IMG/VR virus record: IMGVR_UViG_3300044591_002222
Location: 1-30,612 of that record
Length of the DNA stretch: 30,612 nucleotides
Direction: 5' to 3' (one strand)
Source of the DNA: a virus
A model generated the notes under the pieces. That model had not been told where the DNA came from. It was given only the letters and a program-made list of their open reading frames with translations, and did no database searches. A program made the position numbers and the translations under genes. Shown here in pieces: positions 10,334-16,521 of the stretch (position 1 is its first letter; the number at the start of each line of letters is the position of its first letter).

Positions 10334-10837
10334 TTATTTATTCTCAAACTTCCAGTGATTATTTGGTTTTTCCCACCAAAAATGAAGATCTTCTTTCATA
10401 TCATCATAGTATAAAGATACGAAGTCACTTTTAAATTTACTATGAATATTCTCACACAGTGCTATAGTATAATATTTTTGTTCTATTATATCAGTAATCC
10501 AACGATAGTTACCACCACGAATGACTCCTGCCTCAATCAAAACGAACTTTTTCCATCGTTTCGCCCATTTTGAATAGTTTTCAGTAAACTCTTGAAGATA
10601 TTCGGTAACATCTTCGTCAGGAAAGGGGACATTAACCGATTCAATATGAAATATTTCTTGATTTATGCTTAATGCATGTGATAAATGTTGCGTAACAATT
10701 GCAGAATAGTCTGGAGAAACCATTAAAAAACAAGTATCGGAGGGATGAATATCAATCCCCGATACTTGAATGCGATAGGTCATTTCCTGTATTAATGCTT
10801 TTTCTTTATCTTCTGAGATAAAAAGCAATGATTTCAT
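10334..10837 (-). CDS. Conserved hypothetical protein, 167 aa
   Basis: The protein begins MKSLLFISEDKEKALIQEMT and is soluble, with many aromatic residues. The middle contains FVLIEAGVIRGGNYRWI followed by YTIALCENIHSKFKSDFVSLYYDD, and the end is HFWWEKPNNHWKFENK. The middle has the alternating hydrophobic look of a nucleotide-binding beta strand and glycine turn, so a phosphoribosyltransferase-like fold is possible, but I see no diagnostic motif. Similar proteins occur in cyanophages next to this region as far as I recall. Its ATG overlaps the stop of the upstream 50-aa gene by 4 nt (ATGA), so the two are translationally coupled. Confidence 0.85.
   Translation of the reverse strand: MKSLLFISEDKEKALIQEMTYRIQVSGIDIHPSDTCFLMVSPDYSAIVTQHLSHALSINQEIFHIESVNVPFPDEDVTEYLQEFTENYSKWAKRWKKFVLIEAGVIRGGNYRWITDIIEQKYYTIALCENIHSKFKSDFVSLYYDDMKEDLHFWWEKPNNHWKFENK
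10335..10342 (-). promoter_or_regulatory. Late-promoter-like octamer (AATAAATA)
   Basis: The minus strand reads AATAAATA 23 nt upstream of the speD ATG, overlapping the last codons of the preceding gene. Motif and distance match the gp25 case, which suggests speD has its own late start. Confidence 0.5.
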
Positions 10838-10986
10838 CCTTTACCTTGACCTCTATACTTTTTACGTGCTCCGTTACGAGAAGAAGAAGCGTACTTAGTT
10901 CCTGCTCCATCTCCTTGACGAGACTTCTTAGGAGGCCCCGGAATATAAGAATTACTCTTATTCAGTCCAACTTTTGCTTTTGCCAT
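10834..10986 (-). CDS. Small basic protein, 50 aa
   Basis: The protein begins MAKAKVGLNKSNSYIPGPPK and ends ARKKYRGQGKG. It is strongly basic (Lys and Arg throughout), low in hydrophobic residues and probably disordered. It overlaps the next gene by 4 nt and lies 2 nt after the upstream 52-aa gene. Near-identical tiny basic proteins occur in other cyanophages as I recall. A nucleic-acid or virion-packing role is plausible from composition only. Confidence 0.8.
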   Translation of the reverse strand: MAKAKVGLNKSNSYIPGPPKKSRQGDGAGTKYASSSRNGARKKYRGQGKG

Positions 10987-10988
10987 GA

Positions 10989-11147
10989 TTAGTCTCCTAT
11001 AATTTCAGTTTCAATTTCGTTTGGATGTGGAGAACCTGTCTGATAAAAATCATTTGCCAGATCCTCCATAATGTCGAAGTACTCTTCTTCTGTAAGTGAG
11101 GAGTATATTTTACGTCCTTTACAAAGTATATTGTACTTGTCTGCCAT
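10989..11147 (-). CDS. Small acidic protein, 52 aa
   Basis: The protein begins MADKYNILCKGRKIYSSLTE and continues with an acidic helix (EEEYFDIMEDLANDFYQ). It starts 4 nt after the glycosyltransferase stop and ends 2 nt before the 50-aa gene, so it belongs to the same operon. No known domain is recognised. Tight spacing and a clean acidic amphipathic composition support a real gene. Confidence 0.75.
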   Translation of the reverse strand: MADKYNILCKGRKIYSSLTEEEYFDIMEDLANDFYQTGSPHPNEIETEIIGD

Positions 11148-11151
11148 TGTA

Positions 11152-11910
11152 TCAAATCACTCTTGTTTTTTCGTGACCGACTCGTACCCGAGGATCGCAC
11201 CAGATTTCAAAGCCTGCTTCTTTTGCATCCAGGCAGAATGATACATCTTCTCCACACATATCCTGAACCTCTCCAGATTCAAAGACTTGCATTTTAGGTG
11301 CAAACCATGGATACTTCATCTCAGAATGCTCGAAGACTCCTTTCTTAATCAGCAACCAACCAAAACCAGTATAATCAACGGTGAAAGGTTTCCGACGCTT
11401 TGAGATACTATCTACGGTTTCATGATTCATGACTCCACCATTATTGCGGAAATCATCTTCTTCTAACCAATGTGCAACTGAGGTCGTATGACCATCTTCG
11501 GTCGCATACCATCCAGCGGCAATATCTTTGTCCATGAGAACCAACTGCCAGAACTTTTCTGTATTAAAAACAATATCAGAATCAATCCAAAGTTGCCAAT
11601 CATAGTTCAGTTTACCATCCCAGGGAACCTGATTCGGGCCACGCAGTACATTCGCACCTAAACATTTGCATCTTGCAAAGTTTACCATGGATGAATAGTC
11701 TTGCGAGATCTGAATACTTGCCCCAGACTGAACAAGATCAAAGCAGAGTTGTACAAAACTCTTCAAATATGTGTAAGAAACACCACGACCAGGAAGGCAG
11801 AATACGATTGACTTACCCTTCACCATTTCTCTTGCAAGGTTATAATCCCATTCTTCCTGAGATTGTCCCACAACAGGCGCTTTTGCTTTTACTGTAAATC
11901 CTTTAGCCAT
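11152..11910 (-). CDS. GT-A fold glycosyltransferase, family 2-like
   Basis: This 252-aa soluble protein has a Rossmann-like start (KSIVFCLPGRGVSYTYLKSF), followed by a beta-strand and helix region that ends in the metal- and sugar-nucleotide-binding DxD motif, D110-S111-D112 in QLWIDSDIVF. The later segment VDYTGFGWLLIKKGVF and the GEDVSFCLDAKEAGFEIWCDP block resemble the acceptor and ED motifs of GT-A enzymes. It should transfer a sugar from a nucleotide sugar. The acceptor (virion protein, phage DNA or host surface) cannot be told. T4-like cyanophages commonly carry such an enzyme in this structural region. It heads a cluster with the two micro-proteins downstream. Confidence 0.85.
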   Translation of the reverse strand: MAKGFTVKAKAPVVGQSQEEWDYNLAREMVKGKSIVFCLPGRGVSYTYLKSFVQLCFDLVQSGASIQISQDYSSMVNFARCKCLGANVLRGPNQVPWDGKLNYDWQLWIDSDIVFNTEKFWQLVLMDKDIAAGWYATEDGHTTSVAHWLEEDDFRNNGGVMNHETVDSISKRRKPFTVDYTGFGWLLIKKGVFEHSEMKYPWFAPKMQVFESGEVQDMCGEDVSFCLDAKEAGFEIWCDPRVRVGHEKTRVI

Positions 11911-11957
11911 AATTTTTAGCGATTACTTCAGTATCATAACTCATTATATAGTGATTG

Positions 11958-12131
11958 TCAATCTGTGCGTTCGGTGAGAATAACTTCGTTTCCTTCAATT
12001 TTAAAGGCAATTTCAGTATCTTCATACCATGAGAGTTCATTCGCCACAATCTCAGGAATAATCACATAATATTCACCAGTAATTGGATCGACCTGTACAG
12101 ACTCAAAAATTTCCCCGGAATTTTTTTTCAT
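11958..12131 (-). CDS. AbrB/SpoVT-like small protein, 57 aa
   Basis: The protein starts MKKNSGEIFESVQVDPITGE. It continues YYVIIPEIVANELSWYEDTEIAFKIEGNEVILTE, a pattern matching the swapped-hairpin AbrB core: hydrophobic V-x-I-P, then helix, then W-x-x-x-T-x-I-x-F, then E-G-N-x-V-I-L. AbrB-like domains bind DNA as dimers or act as antitoxins. No toxin gene is adjacent; the next gene downstream is the glycosyltransferase. It sits at the border between the late structural block and the accessory region. The fold call is from pattern only. Confidence 0.7.
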   Translation of the reverse strand: MKKNSGEIFESVQVDPITGEYYVIIPEIVANELSWYEDTEIAFKIEGNEVILTERTD

Positions 12132-12190
12132 CTTTTGTATATTAGTTTACTTTTTTCAAAATTATATAGTATTTTTGATTTTTATATAGA

Positions 12191-12252
12191 GGGTCTTGAA
12201 GATCTTGTGAGGGTCTTGAAGATTCTTATGGGGGTCTTGAAGATTCTTATGG
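12191..12252. repeat. Tandem repeat, three copies of a ~20-nt unit
   Basis: The unit starts GGGTCTTGAAGAT and ends near CTTATGG. Copies begin at 12191, 12211 and 12232; the second and third are nearly identical. A related CTTATGGGG string followed by a GGGGCGC string recurs at about 18769-18784, just upstream of the plus-strand promoter. Confidence 0.75.
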
Positions 12253-12412
12253 GGCGCGGAAATTTTTTGTTTAGAGAGATATATAGAGGTCGATTTGGGT
12301 CGTTTATAGATTGGAAGGGACCCATGGGCTTAAAGGGCGCCGCCGCCGCCACCCATAAGGACTGCAAATCACGAACGCACGAATGATAAGGACTGCTGAT
12401 ACGAACACTTAA

Positions 12413-12434
12413 GGGGGAGGATTGCGCCTCCCCC
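12413..12434 (-). terminator. G/C hairpin terminator after the 134-aa gene
   Basis: Arms GGGGGAGG and CCTCCCCC pair perfectly around a 6-nt loop, 13 nt beyond the stop of the gene ending at 12447. The T-tract that follows on the minus strand is weak (TTAAGT). Confidence 0.6.
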
Positions 12435-12446
12435 GATATAACGAAC

Positions 12447-12851
12447 TCAGATAAGTTCGCTCACAATTTCATCACCTGTCAGCGTAAAAGGGTCGCCGTC
12501 GATATAATCTACTGCCTCAAATGAAGGGCAGACTGACCACGTTTCAGTCTCAATGAAGTGGTTAAGTGCAAACTGAGCGAACAACTTAGCGCCCTTGTTT
12601 GTATGAAACTGACCGAAACAATAGTGCATCTTGCTAGTGTCAATTCTGTTCGGATAGATCATAACAACCTCACAGAATAGAACACCTAAAGTTCTACCCT
12701 CACCGACCCTGAATGACACTGCAAAGTGATAATCATCTACAGTGTCAAAGTGTACAGAATCAGTGTAGATTCCACCGATGTCATCATCCTTTGGTTCCCA
12801 CTGAGAATAGCAATCCCAGGACAATTCATAACGGGAAAGTGTAGCGATCAT
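12447..12851 (-). CDS. Hypothetical protein, 134 aa
   Basis: A soluble acidic protein starting MIATLSRYELSWDCYSQWEP. It contains TVDDYHFAVSFRVGEGRTLGVLFCEVVMIYP, which looks like consecutive beta strands, and an acidic C-terminus. No catalytic motif or known domain is seen. It forms a unit on its own, closed by the hairpin at 12413-12434 and insulated upstream by the hairpin at 12885-12904. Its Trp- and Asp-rich composition resembles several other small proteins of this block. Confidence 0.75.
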   Translation of the reverse strand: MIATLSRYELSWDCYSQWEPKDDDIGGIYTDSVHFDTVDDYHFAVSFRVGEGRTLGVLFCEVVMIYPNRIDTSKMHYCFGQFHTNKGAKLFAQFALNHFIETETWSVCPSFEAVDYIDGDPFTLTGDEIVSELI

Positions 12852-12884
12852 GGCAAGAATTGCGGTGTGGTTAGGGTGAAATAA

Positions 12885-12904
12885 GGGGGGAGAATTGTCC
12901 CCCC
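12885..12904 (-). terminator. Rho-independent terminator after the 110-aa gene
   Basis: Arms GGGGGGA and TCCCCCC surround a 6-nt loop, followed on the minus strand by TTATTT. It lies just beyond the stop of the gene ending at 12912. Confidence 0.65.
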
Positions 12905-12911
12905 GATTGTG

Positions 12912-13244
12912 TCACTTAGCGTAGGTTACTTTCAGAACCTGCTTAGTCTCAACGCCAGCGATTCCGCACTTACGCTCTAGTTCACGTTCCGCCTTAAGTT
13001 GAATCTCAAGGGTCGTAACATTGTGAGAATAAGTGTAAGAATTGGAATCGCTAAGTGTAACCAAACCCCACACAGATCGGTGGGACTTAAGATTAGCGGC
13101 AGACATAATGCCTGCAATTTCACCACGAAGGCGCTTAGATTCTGCCTCGCATTCTTTCAACTTAGCGTCAGCAGTTGCCAGTGCGCCCATAAGGTGCTCG
13201 ACGGTATCGGTGACAATAGCGGCGGGCAGATCGTAGGTTGCCAT
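12912..13244 (-). CDS. Hypothetical coiled-coil protein, 110 aa
   Basis: I place the start at ATG 13244 (MATYDLPAAIVTDTVEHLMG) because the longer in-frame extension would run through the promoter module at 13295-13355. Residues 20-45 (GALATADAKLKECEAESKRLRGEI) form a likely coiled coil. The C-terminal half contains NSYTYSHNVTTLEIQLKAERELERK, another charged helix. No family is recognised. The gene appears monocistronic, with its own promoter module and terminator. Confidence 0.75.
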   Translation of the reverse strand: MATYDLPAAIVTDTVEHLMGALATADAKLKECEAESKRLRGEIAGIMSAANLKSHRSVWGLVTLSDSNSYTYSHNVTTLEIQLKAERELERKCGIAGVETKQVLKVTYAK

Positions 13245-13294
13245 TGGTCTGGGGGGCGGATCGGTTGAAAGGTCGTTTCCGATCCGTTGAAACA

Positions 13295-13355
13295 ACAATA
13301 CCACGGGATCGGGCACCACAGCAACGGGGGACTGTGACGGTTTGCGGATTGGCAC
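13295..13355 (-). promoter_or_regulatory. Palindrome-type promoter module (copy 1)
   Basis: The 22-bp palindrome is at 13334-13355, with plus-strand halves GTGACGGTT and GATTGGCAC. A -10-like TATTGT lies at 13295-13300, 33 bp away. The next start codon is at 13244. This is the leftmost copy of the family. Confidence 0.6.
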
Positions 13356-13368
13356 AAGGGGGTAGTTT

Positions 13369-13605
13369 GTATAAAGAATTAAGAATCAATCCGGATTAGA
13401 AAGTATAAAGAATTAAACAACGATTGCAAAGTATAAAGAATAACTGTCCATTGAGAAGTCCATTGTAATTAGAATTAACCACACCACTGACTATAACAAT
13501 TACAATGAACTTCTGAATGGAGAGTATAAGAATAAAGAACTGATAAAGTATAAAGAATTAAGAACTAGGTGTGATTCATTCTTAATTCTTTATATTTTAT
13601 ACTTT
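13369..13605. repeat. AT-rich repeat region with a near-perfect inverted repeat
   Basis: No gene is seen between 13245 and 13615. AAAGTATAAAGAATTA or close variants occur directly at about 13369, 13400, 13428, 13521 and 13545, and inverted at 13579-13605. Inside the array, 13447-13470 and 13498-13521 form a 24-nt inverted repeat with only two mismatches around a 27-nt loop. The pattern resembles iterons or a large cruciform. Function is unknown. Confidence 0.75.
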
Positions 13606-13615
13606 CATTCTTCAT

Positions 13616-13783
13616 TCATTTAATTAACTCTGCAGGTGATCCACAAGACTTATAGAATGCGATCATACGTTGCGCCTCATCTAATGTTGTGAATGATTGT
13701 GTGCGCCATTCACATTGATTGTATGGTGTCTGATACCTAATTGTGAACCCGATTGAATTAACTGGGCGTGAATTGTTGTGCAT
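13616..13783 (-). CDS. Conserved small protein, 55 aa
   Basis: The protein begins MHNNSRPVNSIGFTIRYQTP and contains the segment YNQCEWRTQSFTTLDEAQRM then FYKSCGSPAELI. It resembles a small family recalled from cyanophages (I-R-Y-Q-T-P-Y-N-Q-C-E-W-R-T core with a C-terminal helix). The beta-beta-turn-helix pattern is compact and no catalytic site is obvious. Its upstream region (13784-13899) holds four TCTMGWCKAGA palindromes, so it is probably controlled by that regulator. Confidence 0.8.
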   Translation of the reverse strand: MHNNSRPVNSIGFTIRYQTPYNQCEWRTQSFTTLDEAQRMIAFYKSCGSPAELIK

Positions 13784-13785
13784 GA

Positions 13786-13893
13786 ATCTAGATGTGAATG
13801 TATGTGATGATGATGTGCATCTAGACGAGATGTGAATGTGTGTGTCTCGTCTAGATGTGTGTGCGCGTCTAGTCTAGACTAATCTAGACTAGA
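13786..13893. promoter_or_regulatory. TCTMGWCKAGA palindrome cluster I
   Basis: Exact copies of the self-complementary 11-mer TCTMGWCKAGA lie at 13820-13830, 13845-13855, 13868-13878 and 13883-13893, with ATCTAGAT at 13786-13793. All are 37-110 nt upstream of the ATG at 13783. The last part, 13870-13891, forms a 9-bp stem with a 4-nt loop and is followed on the plus strand by GATTTTTTT, so it could also end plus-strand transcripts. Confidence 0.75.
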
Positions 13894-13899
13894 TTTTTT

Positions 13900-14055
13900 T
13901 CAATAATGATGCTTTGACATCACACAATTCGGATCATTGTACCATTCAGAATCCTCATAAGATTCTGTCATTCTGACAATAAGATCGTCGGATAAATTGC
14001 ACATTCCAGTTGTAACTAATTGCAGGATTTCGTCGGGAGTGAGAAAGGTTTGCAT
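13900..14055 (-). CDS. Hypothetical protein, 51 aa
   Basis: Start chosen at ATG 14055 (MQTFLTPDEILQLVTTGMCN) because further upstream the frame enters the terminator hairpin at 14077-14099. A helical N-terminal half is followed by an acidic tail (LIVRMTESYEDSEWYNDP). No known family. The stop codon abuts the palindrome cluster I hairpin. Confidence 0.65.
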   Translation of the reverse strand: MQTFLTPDEILQLVTTGMCNLSDDLIVRMTESYEDSEWYNDPNCVMSKHHY

Positions 14056-14076
14056 TGTGAGAAAAGTGTAGAGAAT

Positions 14077-14099
14077 GGGAGGGGGGATCGAATCCTCCC
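14077..14099 (-). terminator. Hairpin between the 99-aa and 51-aa genes
   Basis: Arms GGGAGG and CCTCCC pair around an 11-nt loop, just beyond the stop of the gene ending at 14108. The tail (CATTCTCTAC) is only weakly T-rich. Confidence 0.45.
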
Positions 14100-14107
14100 G
14101 TATTGTA

Positions 14108-14407
14108 TCATCCCTGAATCCAGCGGGCGATCCGCTCACGCTTGCGGAGCGGTAGAAGGCGAGTGTATTCAACCCAGCGGGCGCCCAGTTCGTGGCGCTT
14201 GATCAGTCCCTGTGCTGCCATACGCTTCAGGGTGATGGAGAGGGCGGTACGTGCCTCGTTGGACATCCCCAGCGCAGCATTGATGTCGGTGGGGCGCATC
14301 CCATCCTGATCAGTGCAATCGCTGCCATCATCCATCGGCAGAACCGACAGGATCGCCCATTGGTAGGTTGCGCCGAATGCTTTGCGGTTGGTGAGAGTGG
14401 TGAACAT
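14108..14407 (-). CDS. Winged-helix-like small protein, 99 aa
   Basis: Residues 10-90 resemble a winged helix-turn-helix: a helix with AFGATYQWAILSVLPMDD, then RPTDINAALGMSNEARTALSITLKRMAAQGLIKRHELG, where the A-L-G-M-S turn and the recognition-helix pattern L-x-x-M-x-x-x-G-L-I-K-R are typical of MarR/ArsR-like folds. The tail WVEYTRLLPLRKRERIARWI is basic. It could be a transcription factor for either of the two palindromic motifs in this window, though nothing in the sequence proves that. It has its own palindrome module upstream. Confidence 0.6.
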   Translation of the reverse strand: MFTTLTNRKAFGATYQWAILSVLPMDDGSDCTDQDGMRPTDINAALGMSNEARTALSITLKRMAAQGLIKRHELGARWVEYTRLLPLRKRERIARWIQG

Positions 14408-14431
14408 GGTTCAGTGGTGTGAACTGAGAGA

Positions 14432-14492
14432 ATCATACAGGCAGCATGGGGGATCCGTCTACGGGGGATTGTGCCACCTTGCGAACTGTCCA
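14432..14492 (-). promoter_or_regulatory. Palindrome-type promoter module (copy 2)
   Basis: The palindrome at 14471-14492 has halves GTGCCACCT and AACTGTCCA. A TATGAT -10-like box lies at 14432-14437 (33-bp gap), 24 nt from the ATG at 14407. The region beyond it to 14656 holds a leader-like sequence also seen near 16.1 kb and the terminator at 14625-14647, but no gene. Confidence 0.65.
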
Positions 14493-14607
14493 CTGCTGCG
14501 GTTTTATGGGTCTGGGGGGCCTGTAGGATAAGGGGACAATCGGCAAAGACGGCAGCAGGGTCGCTGCCTGATCAAAGGTCGCCACCGAACCTGCGCTGAA
14601 ATAATAG
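14471..14607. repeat. Duplicated intergenic leader, copy A
   Basis: This stretch shares ordered blocks with 16029-16167: the palindrome, GCGGTTTT, ATAAGG(GG)ACA, a short inverted repeat (here GGCAGC/GCTGCC), and the end block CGCCACCG..CCTGC..TGAAATA..ATAATAG at 14580-14607. Both copies lie between a terminator and a promoter module. Confidence 0.6.
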
Positions 14608-14624
14608 GGGAAAAAATATAAAAA

Positions 14625-14647
14625 AAGGGGAGCGATTGCCCCCCCTT
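14625..14647 (-). terminator. Rho-independent terminator after the GP88 gene
   Basis: Arms AAGGGG and CCCCTT pair around an 11-nt loop. On the minus strand the hairpin is followed by a long T-rich tract (TTTTTATATTTTTT). It lies 10 nt beyond the stop at 14657. Confidence 0.75.
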
Positions 14648-14656
14648 AAATATACC

Positions 14657-15391
14657 TTACACTGCAACGGGTTTCTTACTGTATCCGCTGAATTGATGAT
14701 TAGAACGACGGGCGCGAATCGCTTTGCCCCAGAGTGAACCTTTGGGTTGCGTTCCATGCACTAACAGCGCAAACGGTTTGTCACCAAAACAATGCGAGTC
14801 GTCGTGATCAACTTCTAAACCTGCAGCGTTTGCATCACCTTCGGTCATAAAGACTTTAGCGTAACGCTTAAACAATCCTGCATCAATTAGATGATCCCAC
14901 TTGCCACCATAAGATGCGGTGAAGTAGAAGTTAGCGGGAAGATTAAAGTTCAGAAAGAGTTGCAAACTCTTAGAGTAGCAATAGAACTTTAGGTCAGGAT
15001 TGCGGATTGCAACTTCAATCCAAGCGTCAAGATATGCACCAGAGAAAAAGTCTCCGCTCTCATGAATCCGCACCAGTTTAGTATTCTTTGTGCGGTATTC
15101 TTGAATGCCTTGATTGATAAGATCTGCAGCAGATCCATTCTGCAGAGCATCAACAATCAGGCGCAGATTGTTGGCGCGATTCTCAAATGCTGCATCATAT
15201 TGCACTTCTGAAGATGCAGCGAAGCAACGGAAAATAGTGTGCTCGCCGTCTTGAATGGTACGCTTGCCATTGTCATCAACAACAGCAAACGACTTGCAAA
15301 ATAATGCACCGGGGCAGGTTTTGCCTGCAGGAAGATTAAAGATCAGGGTTTGCTTGCCCAGTTTGGCGTTGCCTTTGGTGAAGTTCAGCAT
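14657..15391 (-). CDS. GP88-domain protein, 244 aa
   Basis: Start chosen at ATG 15391 (MLNFTKGNAKLGKQTLIFNL), since upstream the frame crosses a G/C hairpin and promoter. The sequence matches the pattern of the 'phage gene product 88' domain named after mycobacteriophage L5 gp88: N-terminal GNAKL and FNLPAGKTCPGA, then C-containing PGALFCKSFA, a helical middle, VRIHESGDFFS, and WIEVAIRNPDLKFYCYSKS. The conserved H-E-S-G-D-F-F and Cys residues suggest a metal or substrate site, but no activity is established for the family as far as I know. The gene is monocistronic with a strong terminator. Confidence 0.75.
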   Translation of the reverse strand: MLNFTKGNAKLGKQTLIFNLPAGKTCPGALFCKSFAVVDDNGKRTIQDGEHTIFRCFAASSEVQYDAAFENRANNLRLIVDALQNGSAADLINQGIQEYRTKNTKLVRIHESGDFFSGAYLDAWIEVAIRNPDLKFYCYSKSLQLFLNFNLPANFYFTASYGGKWDHLIDAGLFKRYAKVFMTEGDANAAGLEVDHDDSHCFGDKPFALLVHGTQPKGSLWGKAIRARRSNHQFSGYSKKPVAV

Positions 15392-15417
15392 GGCGGTCAG
15401 TGGTGGTTGACTTCCAT

Positions 15418-15423
15418 AGAATA
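15418..15423 (-). promoter_or_regulatory. Candidate -10 box for the GP88 gene
   Basis: TATTCT on the minus strand, preceded by TGC as at several palindrome-type promoters in this window, lies 26 nt upstream of the ATG at 15391. Only a degenerate remnant of the 22-bp palindrome (TGGGTCAC near 15476) is present at the usual distance. Confidence 0.35.
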
Positions 15424-15432
15424 GCATGGGAA

Positions 15433-15450
15433 GGGGGGGACGCAACCCCC
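15433..15450 (-). terminator. G/C hairpin after the 156-aa gene
   Basis: Six G and six C pair around a 6-nt loop, 25 nt beyond the stop at 15475. The tail (TTCCCATG) is only weakly T-rich. Confidence 0.5.
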
Positions 15451-15474
15451 CCATTGATCAGTGTTGCTTATGGG

Positions 15475-15945
15475 TCACTTCCAGAGACCTTCAGCGATCA
15501 AACGATTAACCAAAACCTGCGCTAGTTTGCCACATTCATCACATGCCTTTGCATACTTAATTTCAGAGCGCAAAGAATACTGTTCAGGGTTACGATGTCC
15601 ACCGAACTTGTAACGGTAAGATGCACTCACAACCTTAAGAAGTTGGCGCTTCTGAAGATCATCCTTTGCCAGTTTGTAGACAGGGATGAAATAGCGGAAG
15701 TCACCAATTGCACGGCAACGCTTTAGTTTGGTGACGATCATTGATGCAGCAGATGCACCAAAATAGGGAGTCAATTCTACCGTCAGAAAAGCATTGAAAG
15801 GTGCCAATTCTGCAGGTTCGTTGTTAGCAACTGGAGCAGGTTGCGTCGTTACTTCACTCAAACCAAGCAGAAAGTTTGCGATCTCAGTATAGGAACCGTT
15901 CAGGGTGACGGTGCTGCCGTTGTTGGTGATCGTGACGGTTTGCAT
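15475..15945 (-). CDS. Hypothetical protein, 156 aa
   Basis: Start chosen at ATG 15945 (MQTVTITNNGSTVTLNGSYT), because the longer frame runs through a palindrome promoter module. The N-terminus is a short beta region, followed by an acidic Ala/Pro linker (TTQPAPVANNEPAELAP), then a helical C-terminal domain with several Lys/Arg and Cys residues (YAKACDECGKLAQVLVNRL). The Cys pair (CDEC) might bind metal. No family is recognised. Confidence 0.7.
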   Translation of the reverse strand: MQTVTITNNGSTVTLNGSYTEIANFLLGLSEVTTQPAPVANNEPAELAPFNAFLTVELTPYFGASAASMIVTKLKRCRAIGDFRYFIPVYKLAKDDLQKRQLLKVVSASYRYKFGGHRNPEQYSLRSEIKYAKACDECGKLAQVLVNRLIAEGLWK

Positions 15946-16028
15946 GGTCTTGTTGGTGGTGGGCGGCGTCAGTGGTGCGCCGTTGAATGAATGATGCCAC
16001 GCCAGAACCGACCCACACCAGCGGCCTT

Positions 16029-16050
16029 GTGCCACTCTGCCAACTGTCAC
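16029..16050 (-). promoter_or_regulatory. 22-bp palindrome (copy 3)
   Basis: Halves GTGCCACTC and AACTGTCAC lie 84 nt upstream of the ATG at 15945. At the usual distance only a weak -10 candidate (CATCAT, about 15991) is seen. Confidence 0.55.
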
Positions 16051-16167
16051 ATCTGAGCGGTTTTGGTGTGGTTTTGCTGTATCTTATAAGGACAACCAGC
16101 ACCAACGGGGGAAGGGTATCCCTACTGAACAACACATCGCCACCGGTCCTGCAATGAAATATAATAG
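16029..16167. repeat. Duplicated intergenic leader, copy B
   Basis: Shares its ordered blocks with 14471-14607, including the end block at 16138-16167. It lies between the strong terminator at 16188-16211 and the palindrome. I see no gene in 15946-16304; a short unstructured stretch, 16212-16304, precedes the next gene's stop. Confidence 0.6.
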
Positions 16168-16187
16168 TATCGTTATATAAAGAAAAA

Positions 16188-16211
16188 TGGGTCAGGCACC
16201 ACCCTGACCCA
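16188..16211 (-). terminator. Strong rho-independent terminator
   Basis: A 9-bp stem (TGGGTCAGG / CCTGACCCA) with a 6-nt loop is followed on the minus strand by TTTTTCTTTATAT. It closes the unit of the 62-aa gene ending at 16305. Confidence 0.85.
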
Positions 16212-16304
16212 CAATCACCCACTCACCTACGCTATGATTATCTGTTCTCTTTCGCGCTGGGTGACTTTAACATTGAGCGACGGCAAACCCCTTCCGTCTT
16301 TGTC

Positions 16305-16493
16305 TTATAATTCTACCATCCAGTCCGCGTCTTTGTCAAGTGTTGCCCAGAAGTGATTGCGCCCATTGAGTGATGTAAGAAACACGCGATCACCCATGTG
16401 TTGCTCAATGATCACCTGTGCAACGGAATCCATCAGATTTGCAAAGCGATTCTTTGCCTTGCGCGAGATGGGTTTGACGGTTGCGAGTTCCAT
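16305..16493 (-). CDS. Small basic/helical protein, 62 aa
   Basis: Start at ATG 16493 (MELATVKPISRKAKNRFANL). The basic N-terminal helix (SRKAKNRFANLMDS) is followed by GDRVFLTSLNGRNHFWATLDKDADWMVEL, a beta-hairpin-like tail. No family is recognised. Its upstream region carries four TCTMGWCKAGA palindromes and one 22-bp palindrome, the only gene with both motifs, so it may sit under two regulators. Confidence 0.75.
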   Translation of the reverse strand: MELATVKPISRKAKNRFANLMDSVAQVIIEQHMGDRVFLTSLNGRNHFWATLDKDADWMVEL

Positions 16494-16521
16494 GATCTCG
16501 ATGTGTTTTGTATGTGTGCAA

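Larger units (their letters stand above)
12132..12446. other. Gene-free stretch with tandem repeats and GC transition
   Basis: I see no convincing gene here. The stretch holds three near-identical tandem copies of a 20-21-nt unit (12191-12252), a run of GCC triplets near 12338, two direct copies of ATAAGGACTGC (about 12354 and 12388), and the terminator hairpin at 12413-12434. Base composition changes here from the AT-rich structural block to the more GC-rich accessory block. Confidence 0.6.

Noticed and set aside
11673-11897. Plus-strand open frame opposite the glycosyltransferase
   Set aside because: It lies antisense to a clear DxD glycosyltransferase and has no protein-like pattern.
12135-12386. 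Open frame on the plus strand over the tandem repeats (83 aa)
   Set aside because: It is made of repeat-derived Leu-Glu-Asp blocks and GCC runs, lacks a ribosome-binding site and lies on the non-coding strand between minus-strand genes.
12909-12930. A thirteenth copy of the 22-bp palindrome
   Set aside because: One half matches 8 of 9 (GTGTCACTT), but the other half and the -10 spacing do not; it may be a decayed copy.
14657-15454. Longer start for the GP88 gene at 15454
   Set aside because: The extension is translated from the terminator hairpin and promoter region, is Pro/Leu low-complexity and has no ribosome-binding site; ATG 15391 fits the family start.
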